Shown here piece after piece: positions 26,778 through 37,401 of a stretch of 64,000 nt of DNA. Below the pieces are notes generated by a model, which was not told where the DNA came from, did no database searches, and saw nothing but the letters and a program-made list of their open reading frames with translations. Source of the DNA: SAR86 cluster bacterium (GTDB lineage: Bacteria > Pseudomonadota > Gammaproteobacteria > Magnimaribacterales > AG-339-G14). Positions within the stretch are counted from its first letter, which is position 1. Each line of letters opens with the position of its first letter. The DNA lies in NCBI GenBank assembly GCA_028135785.1, contig JAOIHS010000004.1:1-64000 (forward strand), given 5' to 3'. A program made the position numbers and the translations under genes.

Positions 26778-27858
26778 AACAGAAGAACTGATAGCTGAAA
26801 TCAAAAAAGGAAATATGGTTCTTTTGATGGACGATGAAGATCGCGAAAATGAAGGTGATTTGATTTTAGCTGGAGAGATGGTTTCTCCAGATAAAATCAA
26901 TTTTATGGCAAAAAATGCTAGAGGTTTAATTTGTTTAGCTATGAGCCAAGAAAAATGTGACGCGCTAAATTTAAGTCAGATGGTGTCAGATAATAAAAGT
27001 GGTCATGGTACTGGTTTTACAATTTCTATTGAAGCCGCTAGTGGAATAACTACAGGTATCTCAGCAGCTGATAGATCTAGAACAGTTAAAGTCGCATCTA
27101 AGTCTAGAGCTAAGGCTAAAGATATCGTTTCACCTGGACATATTTTTCCAGTGAAGGCTGTTCCAGGTGGAGTCCTTTCTAGAGCTGGTCATACAGAGGG
27201 TAGTACTGATTTATGTCGCTTAGCTGGACTGAATGAATCAGCAGTAATCTGTGAGGTCATGAACGAAGATGGAACTATGGCTAGAAAAAAAGGATTAATA
27301 GAATTTAGCAAAAAATATAATTTAAAAATTGGAACTATTGCCGATTTAATTAATTATCGAATCATAAACGAACAAACTGTCGAAAAAGTAGAACAAAAAA
27401 TTGTTAATACAGAGTTTGGAAAGTTTACCTTAATGCTTTATGAAGATTCTATAAGTGGAGAAACTCACGTCGTTTTTAAAAAGGGAAGAATTTCAAAATC
27501 AAAACCTGTTTTAGTTAGAGTTCAACAAACGAATGTAATGCACGATCTTCTCAGAGTCGACGAGTATGGTGCCAGATGGTCTTTAGGCGATGCTATGAAA
27601 AAAGTTAATAAGGAAGGCTCTGGTCTGATAATAGTCATTGATGGTGGAAAAACCAAGGATGAAGTAATTCGAGAGGTAGAAGTTCTAAAAAATTCTTACA
27701 AAAAATCTACAGCTGGTATAGACGTTAGAAGAATTGGAGCTGGCTCGCAAATTCTTAGAGATTTAGGTGTTAAGAAAATTAAATTAATGGGCTCACAAAC
27801 AAGATACCCCTCCATTTCTGGATTTGGTTTGGAAGTAACGAAATATATTCAAAAATGA
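26764..27858 (+). CDS. ribB: 3,4-dihydroxy-2-butanone 4-phosphate synthase with degenerate GTP cyclohydrolase II domain (RibBX type)
   Basis: The N-terminal half (about 1-200) is an intact RibB: LLMDDEDRENEGDLILAGEM, VSPGHIFPVKAVPGG and RAGHTEGSTDLCRLAGL. The C-terminal half has the RibA fold, but where E. coli RibA has the three zinc cysteines (ECLTG ... RCDCG) this protein reads QTNVM ... RVDEYG. GTP cyclohydrolase II activity is therefore not expected from this domain. Such RibBX forms are known in other proteobacteria; a true RibA must be encoded elsewhere. Confidence 0.9.
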   Translation: MELNKTEELIAEIKKGNMVLLMDDEDRENEGDLILAGEMVSPDKINFMAKNARGLICLAMSQEKCDALNLSQMVSDNKSGHGTGFTISIEAASGITTGISAADRSRTVKVASKSRAKAKDIVSPGHIFPVKAVPGGVLSRAGHTEGSTDLCRLAGLNESAVICEVMNEDGTMARKKGLIEFSKKYNLKIGTIADLINYRIINEQTVEKVEQKIVNTEFGKFTLMLYEDSISGETHVVFKKGRISKSKPVLVRVQQTNVMHDLLRVDEYGARWSLGDAMKKVNKEGSGLIIVIDGGKTKDEVIREVEVLKNSYKKSTAGIDVRRIGAGSQILRDLGVKKIKLMGSQTRYPSISGFGLEVTKYIQK

Positions 27859-28307
27859 GTAAAAATAACCCTAAAGAATTCGAACTAAAAAAAACTGACT
27901 ATTCCAGCTATAGAGTATTGGTTATAAAAACAAAATGGAATTCTGAAATCATTGCGCCTATGGTAGAAGATTGTTTAAAGGAGTTAAAAAATCAAAAAAT
28001 AATTCCCAAAATCATCTCAGTACCAGGAGCATACGAAATTCCTTTTATTGCTAATAAGAGAGCAAGTAAATTTGATTTAATAATTACCCTTGGAGCTATT
28101 ATCAAGGGAGAAACTCCTCATTTTGACATTATTGCTCAAACAATAAGCGATTCAATTATGCAGACTAGTTTGAATAAGGACACGCCCATAATTTTTGGTG
28201 TGCTGACTACAAATAATATTGATCAAGCGAAAGAAAGAGCTGCTCAAAAAGGTAGTGAACTGACATTAAGCGGGTTAAATATTTTAGATAATCTAGCAGA
28301 TGATTAG
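27855..28307 (+). CDS. ribH: 6,7-dimethyl-8-ribityllumazine synthase
   Basis: Lumazine synthase makes the riboflavin precursor from the RibD and RibB products. Motifs are VPGAYEIPFIANK, the catalytic-His segment ITLGAIIKGETPHFD and the late FGVLTTNNIDQAKERAA. At 150 residues it is normal. It overlaps ribB by 4 nt and nusB by 8 nt. The N-terminal 20 residues are rather divergent. Confidence 0.94.
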   Translation: MSKNNPKEFELKKTDYSSYRVLVIKTKWNSEIIAPMVEDCLKELKNQKIIPKIISVPGAYEIPFIANKRASKFDLIITLGAIIKGETPHFDIIAQTISDSIMQTSLNKDTPIIFGVLTTNNIDQAKERAAQKGSELTLSGLNILDNLADD

Positions 28308-28701
28308 ATTAAAAAAATTACCGTCGCCAACAAAAAAGAGAGAATTAATTATGCAGGCGCTGTACCAGAAAGAAATATCCGGTTGCTCGAATACAGAAGT
28401 TTTTAAACAGTTTAAACAAAATCATAAATCTATAGACCTTCAAGAGTTTGAAGATATTTTGAAGGCAATTAAAAAAGATAATTCAAAGATTGATGAAGAA
28501 ATATCAAAATTTTCTAAAGTAGAATTATCTGAAATAACTGAAATTGAATTATCTATTTTACGTTTAGCCATCTTTGAACTAAAAGAAAATGTTCTAGATA
28601 AAGCTATAGTTATCAACGAAGGCGTTAGACTTGCAAAAAAGTTTGGACAAGACTCTAGTCACAAATTTGTTAATGCAGTTTTGGACAAGATAGTTGTCTA
28701 A
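28300..28701 (+). CDS. nusB: Transcription antitermination factor NusB
   Basis: NusB acts with NusE in antitermination of rRNA transcription. The sequence shows KKRELIMQALYQKEISG at the N-terminus and ILRLAIFELKE with AIVINEGVRLAKKFG and FVNAVLDKI at the end, all family hallmarks. The ribH-nusB order is conserved. In E. coli thiL-pgpA follow nusB, but here those genes lie about 10 kb away. It converges on purA with a 4-bp gap and no visible terminator. Confidence 0.94.
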   Translation: MIRLKKLPSPTKKRELIMQALYQKEISGCSNTEVFKQFKQNHKSIDLQEFEDILKAIKKDNSKIDEEISKFSKVELSEITEIELSILRLAIFELKENVLDKAIVINEGVRLAKKFGQDSSHKFVNAVLDKIVV

Positions 28702-28705
28702 GCTT

Positions 28706-29992
28706 TTATAAATCAGGGTTCATTAAAATTGTACTTGCATCATCTGGACCAGTAGAAATAATATCCACAGGGACCCCACAAACTTCTTCGATTTTTTTAA
28801 TAAAGATTTTTGCATTTTCAGGAATTTCTTCATAGGAGTTTACTCCTGCACAAGGTTCAGTCCAGCCAGCACATTCAATATAGGAAGGCTCCACATCATC
28901 TAGCTCCATGCATTCAGCAAAAGCTAATTTAGCAGCGTCTTGATTATAATCTGTACAAATTTTTATCGACTCCATTCCATCTAAAACATCTATTTTAGTT
29001 AAACATAAGGCTGAGACACTGTTGGACTGAACGATTCTTTTCACAGTTACTGCATCAAACCATCCACATCTTCTTGGTCTTCCTGTGGTTGCTCCAACTT
29101 CACCGCCTTTAGTAGCTATTTCAACACTCAAATCATCATGAATTTCAGTTGGCATTGGTCCTTCTCCAACTCGAGTTACATATGCTTTCACAACACCTAA
29201 AATATACCCGACATCTAACGGACCACATCCTGCTCCTGAAGCTATGCCTGCCGGAGAGCAATTGCTAGAAGTAACAAAGGGATAAGTACCTTGATCAACA
29301 TCCAATAATGCTCCCTGAGCACCTTCGAAAAGAATCCTTTTATTCTCATTATTTAATTTCAAAATTGTTCCTGATACATCGGCTAAAAGTGGTTTTAATT
29401 TTTCACCATATTCTAAATTTCTATCTTTAGTTTCATTAAAATCTAACTCGTCCACACCAAAGTAATTTTTAAATTGGAAATTATAGTAAGACAGAGTCTC
29501 TTCTAATTTCGGCGTAAGTTTAGACTCAGACAGAGTATCAACAATTCTAATTGCTCTTCTGGCTACCTTGTCCTCATAAGCTGGACCAATCCCTCTTAGT
29601 GTCGTTCCGATAGTGGTGAAGCTGTTAGATTTTTCTTTTAGTTGATCGACTAAAATATGATATGGCTGAATCAAAGTACAAGCTGGACTTATTTTTAATC
29701 GATCTAATATTCCGTCAGCGAAAGGCTCTATTTCTTCTATTTCTGAGAATAAGGCATCGCAAGATACAACCACACCCTTACCTATCAAAGAAGAAGCATT
29801 TTTATGACAAATAGATGAAGGTAATAGGTGTAAAACCAATTTCTTACCATTGACTATTAGAGTATGTCCGGCATTATGACCGCCTTGATATCGGCAGGCT
29901 GCATGAGCTTTATCGGATAAAAAATTAACTATTTTTCCTTTTCCTTCGTCTCCCCATTGCAACCCTAATACTGCTAAATTTTTAGCTCCCAT
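28706..29992 (-). CDS. purA: Adenylosuccinate synthetase
   Basis: PurA commits IMP to AMP synthesis using GTP and aspartate. The N-terminal GTP-binding motif is LQWGDEGKGKIVNFL, followed by GGHNAGHT, and later GTTLRGIGPAYEDK, FEGAQGALLDVDQGTYPFVT and TTGRPRRCGWFD. The 428-residue length is normal. Its ATG overlaps the hisZ stop. The hisZ-purA pair downstream of hflK-hflC is conserved in gammaproteobacteria. Confidence 0.96.
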   Translation of the reverse strand: MGAKNLAVLGLQWGDEGKGKIVNFLSDKAHAACRYQGGHNAGHTLIVNGKKLVLHLLPSSICHKNASSLIGKGVVVSCDALFSEIEEIEPFADGILDRLKISPACTLIQPYHILVDQLKEKSNSFTTIGTTLRGIGPAYEDKVARRAIRIVDTLSESKLTPKLEETLSYYNFQFKNYFGVDELDFNETKDRNLEYGEKLKPLLADVSGTILKLNNENKRILFEGAQGALLDVDQGTYPFVTSSNCSPAGIASGAGCGPLDVGYILGVVKAYVTRVGEGPMPTEIHDDLSVEIATKGGEVGATTGRPRRCGWFDAVTVKRIVQSNSVSALCLTKIDVLDGMESIKICTDYNQDAAKLAFAECMELDDVEPSYIECAGWTEPCAGVNSYEEIPENAKIFIKKIEEVCGVPVDIISTGPDDASTILMNPDL

Positions 29993-30945
29993 TAATCTTC
30001 CATTTTTATTTTAATTAAAGATATTAAATCTATATCAAAGCCTATTGCATTTCGCATATTATTATCAGAGCTTTTGCTTTGATATTGTCCGCCATTAGCT
30101 ATTGCAAATCCATATTTTGAAGAATGTACCGAAAATACCAGCCCTTTATGGTAATTGTAGCCAGGGAAATCTGTCATATCAAAATGAAAATCTACATCTG
30201 AATAGTTAGCGGCTAATTCCTTAAGTTCTTCAACATTTCTTTTTGCAGTATTACTAATTTTCGTAATTTGTTCCAAACAACTTATGTCTCCATGACAGCT
30301 CATTAACTGATTCAAATCATCTTGAATTTTTTGGTTTATGTCTTTGCCTTTTAACCAGTCGTCTAAATTAGATTTAGATTTACTAGAAATTAATTTTCTC
30401 AATTGCATAATTTCTTCTTCAGCAAGAGTGCAATCATTAATTAGTTCATCAAGAGTATCTGTCATTCCAAGTGATACCGTGATCCTCTCAGAACCCCCAA
30501 CTTTAAAACTTTCTAGCAGTAGATCTATCAACTCTTTCTCTTTGTCTTTTGAGCCAAAAACCTCAACTCCTGCTTTTATTGTTACTCTTGATCTGCTGAA
30601 TGAATCCTTTCTTTTCTTAATGACCTCTCCAGAATAACAATATTTTTGAACGTTTAATTTATTACTAGCTTGATCTATTCTTGCTATCTGTTGAGAAATA
30701 TCTGGACGAATTGCTATTTCATTAGAGCTTAAATCATCGTAAAAAGTAAAAGCAGAGTTTTTTAATTCAGAGTTTACATCGCCGCCTAATGCATCAGCAT
30801 ACTCAATGATAGAGGGATAAATAAGCTGAAATTTTTTGCTTGAATACAGATCCAAAAGTGATCTTTTGAGAGATTCTAGTTCTTGAGCTCGATCCGGTAG
30901 TATGTCCTCCACGCCCTCGGGAAGATTGAAGAGGCTTTCAGTCAT
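29992..30945 (-). CDS. hisZ: ATP phosphoribosyltransferase regulatory subunit
   Basis: HisZ is a histidyl-tRNA-synthetase paralogue that activates the short form of HisG. The sequence starts like the family (LPEGVEDILPDRAQELESL), has the class II motif 2 region EIAIRPDISQQIARI and ends with the truncated catalytic core FAIANGGQY. At 317 residues it is shorter than the roughly 390 of Pseudomonas HisZ. No hisG is in the window. It sits 2 bp downstream of hflC. Confidence 0.88.
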   Translation of the reverse strand: MTESLFNLPEGVEDILPDRAQELESLKRSLLDLYSSKKFQLIYPSIIEYADALGGDVNSELKNSAFTFYDDLSSNEIAIRPDISQQIARIDQASNKLNVQKYCYSGEVIKKRKDSFSRSRVTIKAGVEVFGSKDKEKELIDLLLESFKVGGSERITVSLGMTDTLDELINDCTLAEEEIMQLRKLISSKSKSNLDDWLKGKDINQKIQDDLNQLMSCHGDISCLEQITKISNTAKRNVEELKELAANYSDVDFHFDMTDFPGYNYHKGLVFSVHSSKYGFAIANGGQYQSKSSDNNMRNAIGFDIDLISLIKIKMED

Positions 30946-30947
30946 AA

Positions 30948-31832
30948 TTATTGTTTTGGAGTTCCAACAGAGCTATCTAAATACTTGAAAAAATCACTAT
31001 CGGGATCGATTAAAAGTATGTCAGATTTATTTTGAAAGGTCGATTGATACGCCTTTAAACTTCTCGTGAACTCATAGAATTCAGCATCTTTATTAAAAGC
31101 TTTAGCATAAGTGGATGTCGCTATAGCGTCACCTTGACCTTTGGTTATCTCTGCCATCTTATAAGCATCAGCCATAATAACTGTTCTTTCTTTATCGGCA
31201 TTTGCTCTAATTTCTTCTGCCTGTTCATTTCCCTCTGCTCTTAACTCTTGCGCAAGTCTTTCTCTCTCTGTTCTCATTCGATTGTAAACGGAATCGTTTA
31301 CTTCAGACGGTAACTCTATTTTCTTCACCCTTACATCAATAACTTCAACGCCTAATTCACTTGTAGCTACTTTATTTATGTCTTCAGTTAAGGCTCTCAT
31401 AAGCTCATCTCTCTCTCCGGAGATAACTTCTATCACTGTCCTGATACCAAATTGGTTTCTTAAACCCTCATCAACACGCTGAGTTAGTAGTGTTCTCATA
31501 GCTCCTAATTGGCCGCCCGATGAAGTTATGTAAAACTGTTCGTTATCACTTATCTTCCACTTCACGAAAGAATCAACAATCAATCTTTTCTTTTCTTGAG
31601 TGTAATAAGGCTGAGGGACAGCATCCAGGGTTAAAACTCTAGAGTCAAACTTCTTCACTGTATTAAGTACTGGGATTTTAAAGTGCAATCCAGACTCAAT
31701 TTTTGGGTCGATAATTTCACCGAACCTTAAAAGAATGCCAGTTTGTTTATCATTAATAATATAAATACTGTTTGCCAAGACAACTATTACTAGAAGAGAA
31801 ATTATTATGAAGCTTGTTCTAAAAGTTTTCAT
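30948..31832 (-). CDS. hflC: HflC, FtsH protease modulator
   Basis: HflC is an SPFH/stomatin-type membrane protein that assembles with HflK around FtsH and modulates proteolysis. It has one N-terminal membrane helix (FIIISLLVIVVLANSIYII), then the SPFH domain (DKQTGILLRFGEI) and a coiled-coil rich in Glu and Ala (RAEGNEQAEEIRANADKE). I take the ATG at 31832. An in-frame TTG two codons upstream sits nearer the AGGAG, so the exact start is uncertain by two residues. Confidence 0.93.
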   Translation of the reverse strand: MKTFRTSFIIISLLVIVVLANSIYIINDKQTGILLRFGEIIDPKIESGLHFKIPVLNTVKKFDSRVLTLDAVPQPYYTQEKKRLIVDSFVKWKISDNEQFYITSSGGQLGAMRTLLTQRVDEGLRNQFGIRTVIEVISGERDELMRALTEDINKVATSELGVEVIDVRVKKIELPSEVNDSVYNRMRTERERLAQELRAEGNEQAEEIRANADKERTVIMADAYKMAEITKGQGDAIATSTYAKAFNKDAEFYEFTRSLKAYQSTFQNKSDILLIDPDSDFFKYLDSSVGTPKQ

Positions 31833-31838
31833 TATCAA

Positions 31839-32984
31839 TTATCTCCTTTCCTGTCTTTTTCTAATTTCTTCAATTACTTGATCTGTTAAGTTTTGGATAC
31901 CTGACCCAGATAAATTGTTGGTTGAATCAGCAGTTTGTGATTCAGAGTTATTTCTAGCAATTGAAGCTGCTGCAATCTGATCTAATGGAAGATACATAAT
32001 ATTATTACCATCCTTAACATCAATCATAACTTTGGAACTGTTACTCATTACAGATTGAAGAGCATCTATATATAAACGTTTTCTAGTTACGCTTGGTGCT
32101 TTATTATATTCTTTAAGTAACTGGTCAAATCTTGTTGCCTCACCTTGTGCCTCTGCAATAACCTTTGCCTTGTAACCTTCCGCATCCTGAATGGCTCTTT
32201 TGGCTGCTCCACGAGCAATCGGTACAACCTCATTGGCATATGTTTCTGCTTCGTTTCTCAACGTAACTTCATCTTCTCTTGCCTTCACAACATCGTCAAA
32301 GGCTGCCTTAACAGCATCCGGTGGTCTAGATTCTCTAATGCTCACTGTTACCACCTCTATACCGGTCTGATATGAATCTAATCTATCTTGAAGTCTTCCT
32401 CTAACATCAAAAGCTATTTGTTCTCTTCCGGTGGTCAAAACATCATCCATCGTATTGCTTCCTACTACGTGCCTTAAAGAAGACTCAGACGCTTGAGCAA
32501 TACTGTCTTCAGGAGATGCAGCCTCCAAAAGATAGAAAACTGGATTAGACTTCTTATATTGAACTGCTACTTCCACGTTAACTATGTTTTCGTCTTTAGT
32601 TAAAATTGAAGAATTAGTAGTGTGGGTGTAAAGCCTTTCAGTATTTACAATGAATCTGTTATCAACAAATGGTGGGTTCCAGTGAATTCCAGGACCTTTG
32701 GTTGTAGCATATTTTCCAAATCTAAGGACTACTGCTTCCTCTTGAGCATCGACGGTATATATTCCAAAGACTCCGTATAAAAGAGCCAAAACCATTAGTC
32801 CAGTGGGAAGTATTTTTTTAAAAGATGGTCCTTTGCCAGAACCTGAACCAGATCCACCACTGCCACCTAAAAAAGACCCTATTAGGGCTTTAAATTTTTT
32901 AATTGCTTCGTCGATATCTGGAGCGTCATTTCTATTGCCCCAAGGATCTCTCGAACCGTTATTTCCGTTATCATTCCAAGACAT
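31839..32984 (-). CDS. hflK: HflK, FtsH protease modulator
   Basis: HflK partners HflC in the large FtsH-HflKC complex. The N-terminus MSWNDNGNNGSRDPWG is diagnostic and fixes the start at 32984, although the frame stays open 30 codons upstream. A glycine-serine linker (GGSGGSGSGSGKGP), one membrane helix (LMVLALLYGVFGIYTV) and the SPFH domain (QEEAVVLRFGKY) follow. It is only 44 bp after miaA. The hfq and hflX genes that normally separate them are missing. Confidence 0.94.
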   Translation of the reverse strand: MSWNDNGNNGSRDPWGNRNDAPDIDEAIKKFKALIGSFLGGSGGSGSGSGKGPSFKKILPTGLMVLALLYGVFGIYTVDAQEEAVVLRFGKYATTKGPGIHWNPPFVDNRFIVNTERLYTHTTNSSILTKDENIVNVEVAVQYKKSNPVFYLLEAASPEDSIAQASESSLRHVVGSNTMDDVLTTGREQIAFDVRGRLQDRLDSYQTGIEVVTVSIRESRPPDAVKAAFDDVVKAREDEVTLRNEAETYANEVVPIARGAAKRAIQDAEGYKAKVIAEAQGEATRFDQLLKEYNKAPSVTRKRLYIDALQSVMSNSSKVMIDVKDGNNIMYLPLDQIAAASIARNNSESQTADSTNNLSGSGIQNLTDQVIEEIRKRQERR

Positions 32985-33028
32985 GGGAGCTATTCTAAAT
33001 CTTTCGCGAGAAGAATGGAACTGAACTG

Positions 33029-33946
33029 TTACAAATAAGACAGAATTTTTATAATGATATTCGATTGGTTGCAAAAAAAGGTCTCAGTCGGATTTAATTT
33101 ATTGAGCCAAGTCATCTGTCTTTTAGCTAATTGATAGTTTGCATCGGTTGCCCTTTCGATCATTTCAGCTCTCGATAAATTATTTTCTAGAAACTCAACA
33201 ACCTGCTTGTATCCCACTGCTTTTAATACGGGTATATCTTTTGAAAATTTATTCATCAACATTTCCGTCTCTTCAATTAATCCTGCAGAAATCATATTTT
33301 CAAATCTAATTTTTAAATCGCCCTTAAATTTTTTTCGATCTTCGGGAATGATTGCAAATGATAAGAATTTTCTTTCGCCAAGAATATCTTTGGGCCTGCT
33401 TGCATTCAATTGATCCATCGATTTACCTGTAATTAAAAAAATCTCTAAAGCTCTTTTTATTCTCTGCTTATCATTTTCGTGAATTCTTGCTGCCGAAACA
33501 GGATCTACTTTTTTCAATTCGGTATAAAGATATTTCAGCCCTAATTTATTTTCTTGTTGATCTAATTTTTTTCTTATTTTTGAATCTTGTTCTGGAAGGT
33601 TCGTTAGGCCATTAAAAAGACTATAAAAGTACATCATAGTGCCGCCTACCAAAATACTATTTTTATTTTGATGATCATTTTTTGAAATTATCTTAAGGAC
33701 ATCTTTCTTGAAGCTGCCTACTGAATAAGTTTTATCTGGTTCAATACAATCTAACAAATGGTGAGGATATTTTTCTAAAATCTTTTTTTCTGGCTTATTG
33801 CTACCGATGCTTGCTTGTTTATAAACCTGAACTGAGTCGACACTAATTATTTCTGCTGAGAAATTTTTTACTAACTCTATAGCGATAGCTGTTTTTCCAG
33901 AATTGGTAGGTCCATAGATTGAAATAATTGGGTTTAATTTTGACAC
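33029..33946 (-). CDS. miaA: tRNA dimethylallyltransferase
   Basis: MiaA transfers a dimethylallyl group to A37 of tRNAs that read UNN codons, using DMAPP from the MEP pathway. The P-loop is IYGPTNSGKTAIAIEL, followed by IISVDSVQVYKQASIGSNKP, HHLLDCIEP and LVGGTMMYF, then KAVGYKQVVEFLE near the end. The start is a GTG, with no strong Shine-Dalgarno sequence. It is the first gene of the miaA-hflK-hflC-hisZ-purA run. Confidence 0.95.
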   Translation of the reverse strand: MSKLNPIISIYGPTNSGKTAIAIELVKNFSAEIISVDSVQVYKQASIGSNKPEKKILEKYPHHLLDCIEPDKTYSVGSFKKDVLKIISKNDHQNKNSILVGGTMMYFYSLFNGLTNLPEQDSKIRKKLDQQENKLGLKYLYTELKKVDPVSAARIHENDKQRIKRALEIFLITGKSMDQLNASRPKDILGERKFLSFAIIPEDRKKFKGDLKIRFENMISAGLIEETEMLMNKFSKDIPVLKAVGYKQVVEFLENNLSRAEMIERATDANYQLAKRQMTWLNKLNPTETFFCNQSNIIIKILSYL

Positions 33947-34034
33947 AGTGAAAATTCTTGAGTTTTAAATATTAAATGTTAATTTAACTACATATTAATA
34001 TAAAAAATTAAAAACATATGTCAGGGAGAATAAT

Positions 34035-36020
<1,986 letters not shown>

Positions 36021-36058
36021 TTATATTACTCCTTTACAAAGACCCTTTCAAAGAATTG

Positions 36059-37324
36059 TTACTTTTTAAGAATATTATTTATTTTTTCTACAGATCTTTT
36101 AACTGAACCTTTTTTTGAGGAAAGATAAGCTTTACCTTTTATCTTAAGCTCACTCGAAGAAGGATCTAATAATTGATTTTTCCAAATCAAAGAAATTTGT
36201 TCTACTGTTTCGCCTTGCTTTAATATATCTAAATCTAAAAGTTCTGCTGCGATTCCTTTAAAGTTAAATGTGCTTTTTCCTGATGATAGTGGCAATCCAT
36301 ATTTAACGGGTTCTAAAAAGTTTTGACCCCCATGGGGAATTAGCGTGCCTCCAATAAAAGCCAAGTCAGCAATTGAAAAAAGTGAATCTAAATGCCCAAT
36401 TTGATTAACCACAGAAATATTATTTTTCAAATCAAGTATGTTTTGATTGTCAGTTTCTAAAAATGAAAAATCTATGTCGCTTTCTTCTATTATCTTCCCG
36501 ACTTCGTTCGCTCTATGAGGATGTCTTGGAACCAAAATTAAATGGCAAGAATCATCGTCTAAGTTTTTAAAACATTCTAAAAGAATATTCTCTTCAAGAG
36601 GATGTGTACTAGCGCAAACAATTAATTTTTTGTCGATAAGAGCGTCTGCGTCAACCTTAAAAGATAACCCTGGCAAAGTTTCATTTGCTGCATCAAACTT
36701 CAATGAAAAATCATAAAAAGTTTTTTCTTTTTCAGCGCCCAATTTCATAAAATTATTTTTATCTTCTTGGCTTTGGGCGATTATCAAGTTAATTTTAGAA
36801 AATAATTTTTTGGCAAATTTAGATAGTTTTAAATATTTTTTTGTAGATGAATTGGACAATCTTCCATTTAATAAAATAGAAGGAATATTTCTTTTTGAAC
36901 ATTGTTCAATCATATTTGGCCAAATTTCTGTATCAATTAAAATCATGCAAATTGGATTCCAGGAATTAATAAATTTTTGAACACTAAAAAATAAATCAAA
37001 AGGTATATATTGATGATTCAAAGAATCCCCGTAAATCTTTTTCAACCTGTGAGAGCCTGTTACGGTAGTGGTTGTAACTAAGATATTTTTTTCTGGGTAT
37101 TTTTCCTTCAACTCCTCAATAAGACTAAGAGAAGTATTTACTTCTCCAACCGATACAGCATGAATCCAAATAGAATATTTTTCTGAATCGTTTATTTTTT
37201 TTGGCAAAAACCCAAATCTTTCCTTCACTCTATAAATTTCTTCTTTAGAAAACTCTTTTTTTGAGAAAACTTTTAATAGCGCAAAAGGCAAATATAGAAA
37301 AGTTATTAAATTATATAAAATCAT
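36059..37324 (-). CDS. waaA: 3-deoxy-D-manno-octulosonic acid transferase
   Basis: WaaA (KdtA) attaches Kdo to lipid IVA, the first step of inner-core assembly. An N-terminal membrane-associated segment precedes IWIHAVSVGEVNTSL with the catalytic Glu region, then VTTTTVTG, LIDTEIWPN, LLNGRLSNSS and, in the C-terminal domain, GGTLIPHGGQNFLEPV. The 421-residue length is typical. It is divergent from a lipid A acyltransferase gene, so both probably serve the outer membrane. Confidence 0.94.
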   Translation of the reverse strand: MILYNLITFLYLPFALLKVFSKKEFSKEEIYRVKERFGFLPKKINDSEKYSIWIHAVSVGEVNTSLSLIEELKEKYPEKNILVTTTTVTGSHRLKKIYGDSLNHQYIPFDLFFSVQKFINSWNPICMILIDTEIWPNMIEQCSKRNIPSILLNGRLSNSSTKKYLKLSKFAKKLFSKINLIIAQSQEDKNNFMKLGAEKEKTFYDFSLKFDAANETLPGLSFKVDADALIDKKLIVCASTHPLEENILLECFKNLDDDSCHLILVPRHPHRANEVGKIIEESDIDFSFLETDNQNILDLKNNISVVNQIGHLDSLFSIADLAFIGGTLIPHGGQNFLEPVKYGLPLSSGKSTFNFKGIAAELLDLDILKQGETVEQISLIWKNQLLDPSSSELKIKGKAYLSSKKGSVKRSVEKINNILKK

Positions 37325-37401
37325 TTTTTAGTCTGGTTTAAATGATTTTAGACTAAATGACTTGAAGTGATAAACCGTGAAGTCTAATGTAGGCACTTAA
37401 C

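Noticed and set aside
26740-26800. FMN riboswitch before ribB
   Set aside because: ribB overlaps ribD inside an operon, so there is no leader to hold a riboswitch.
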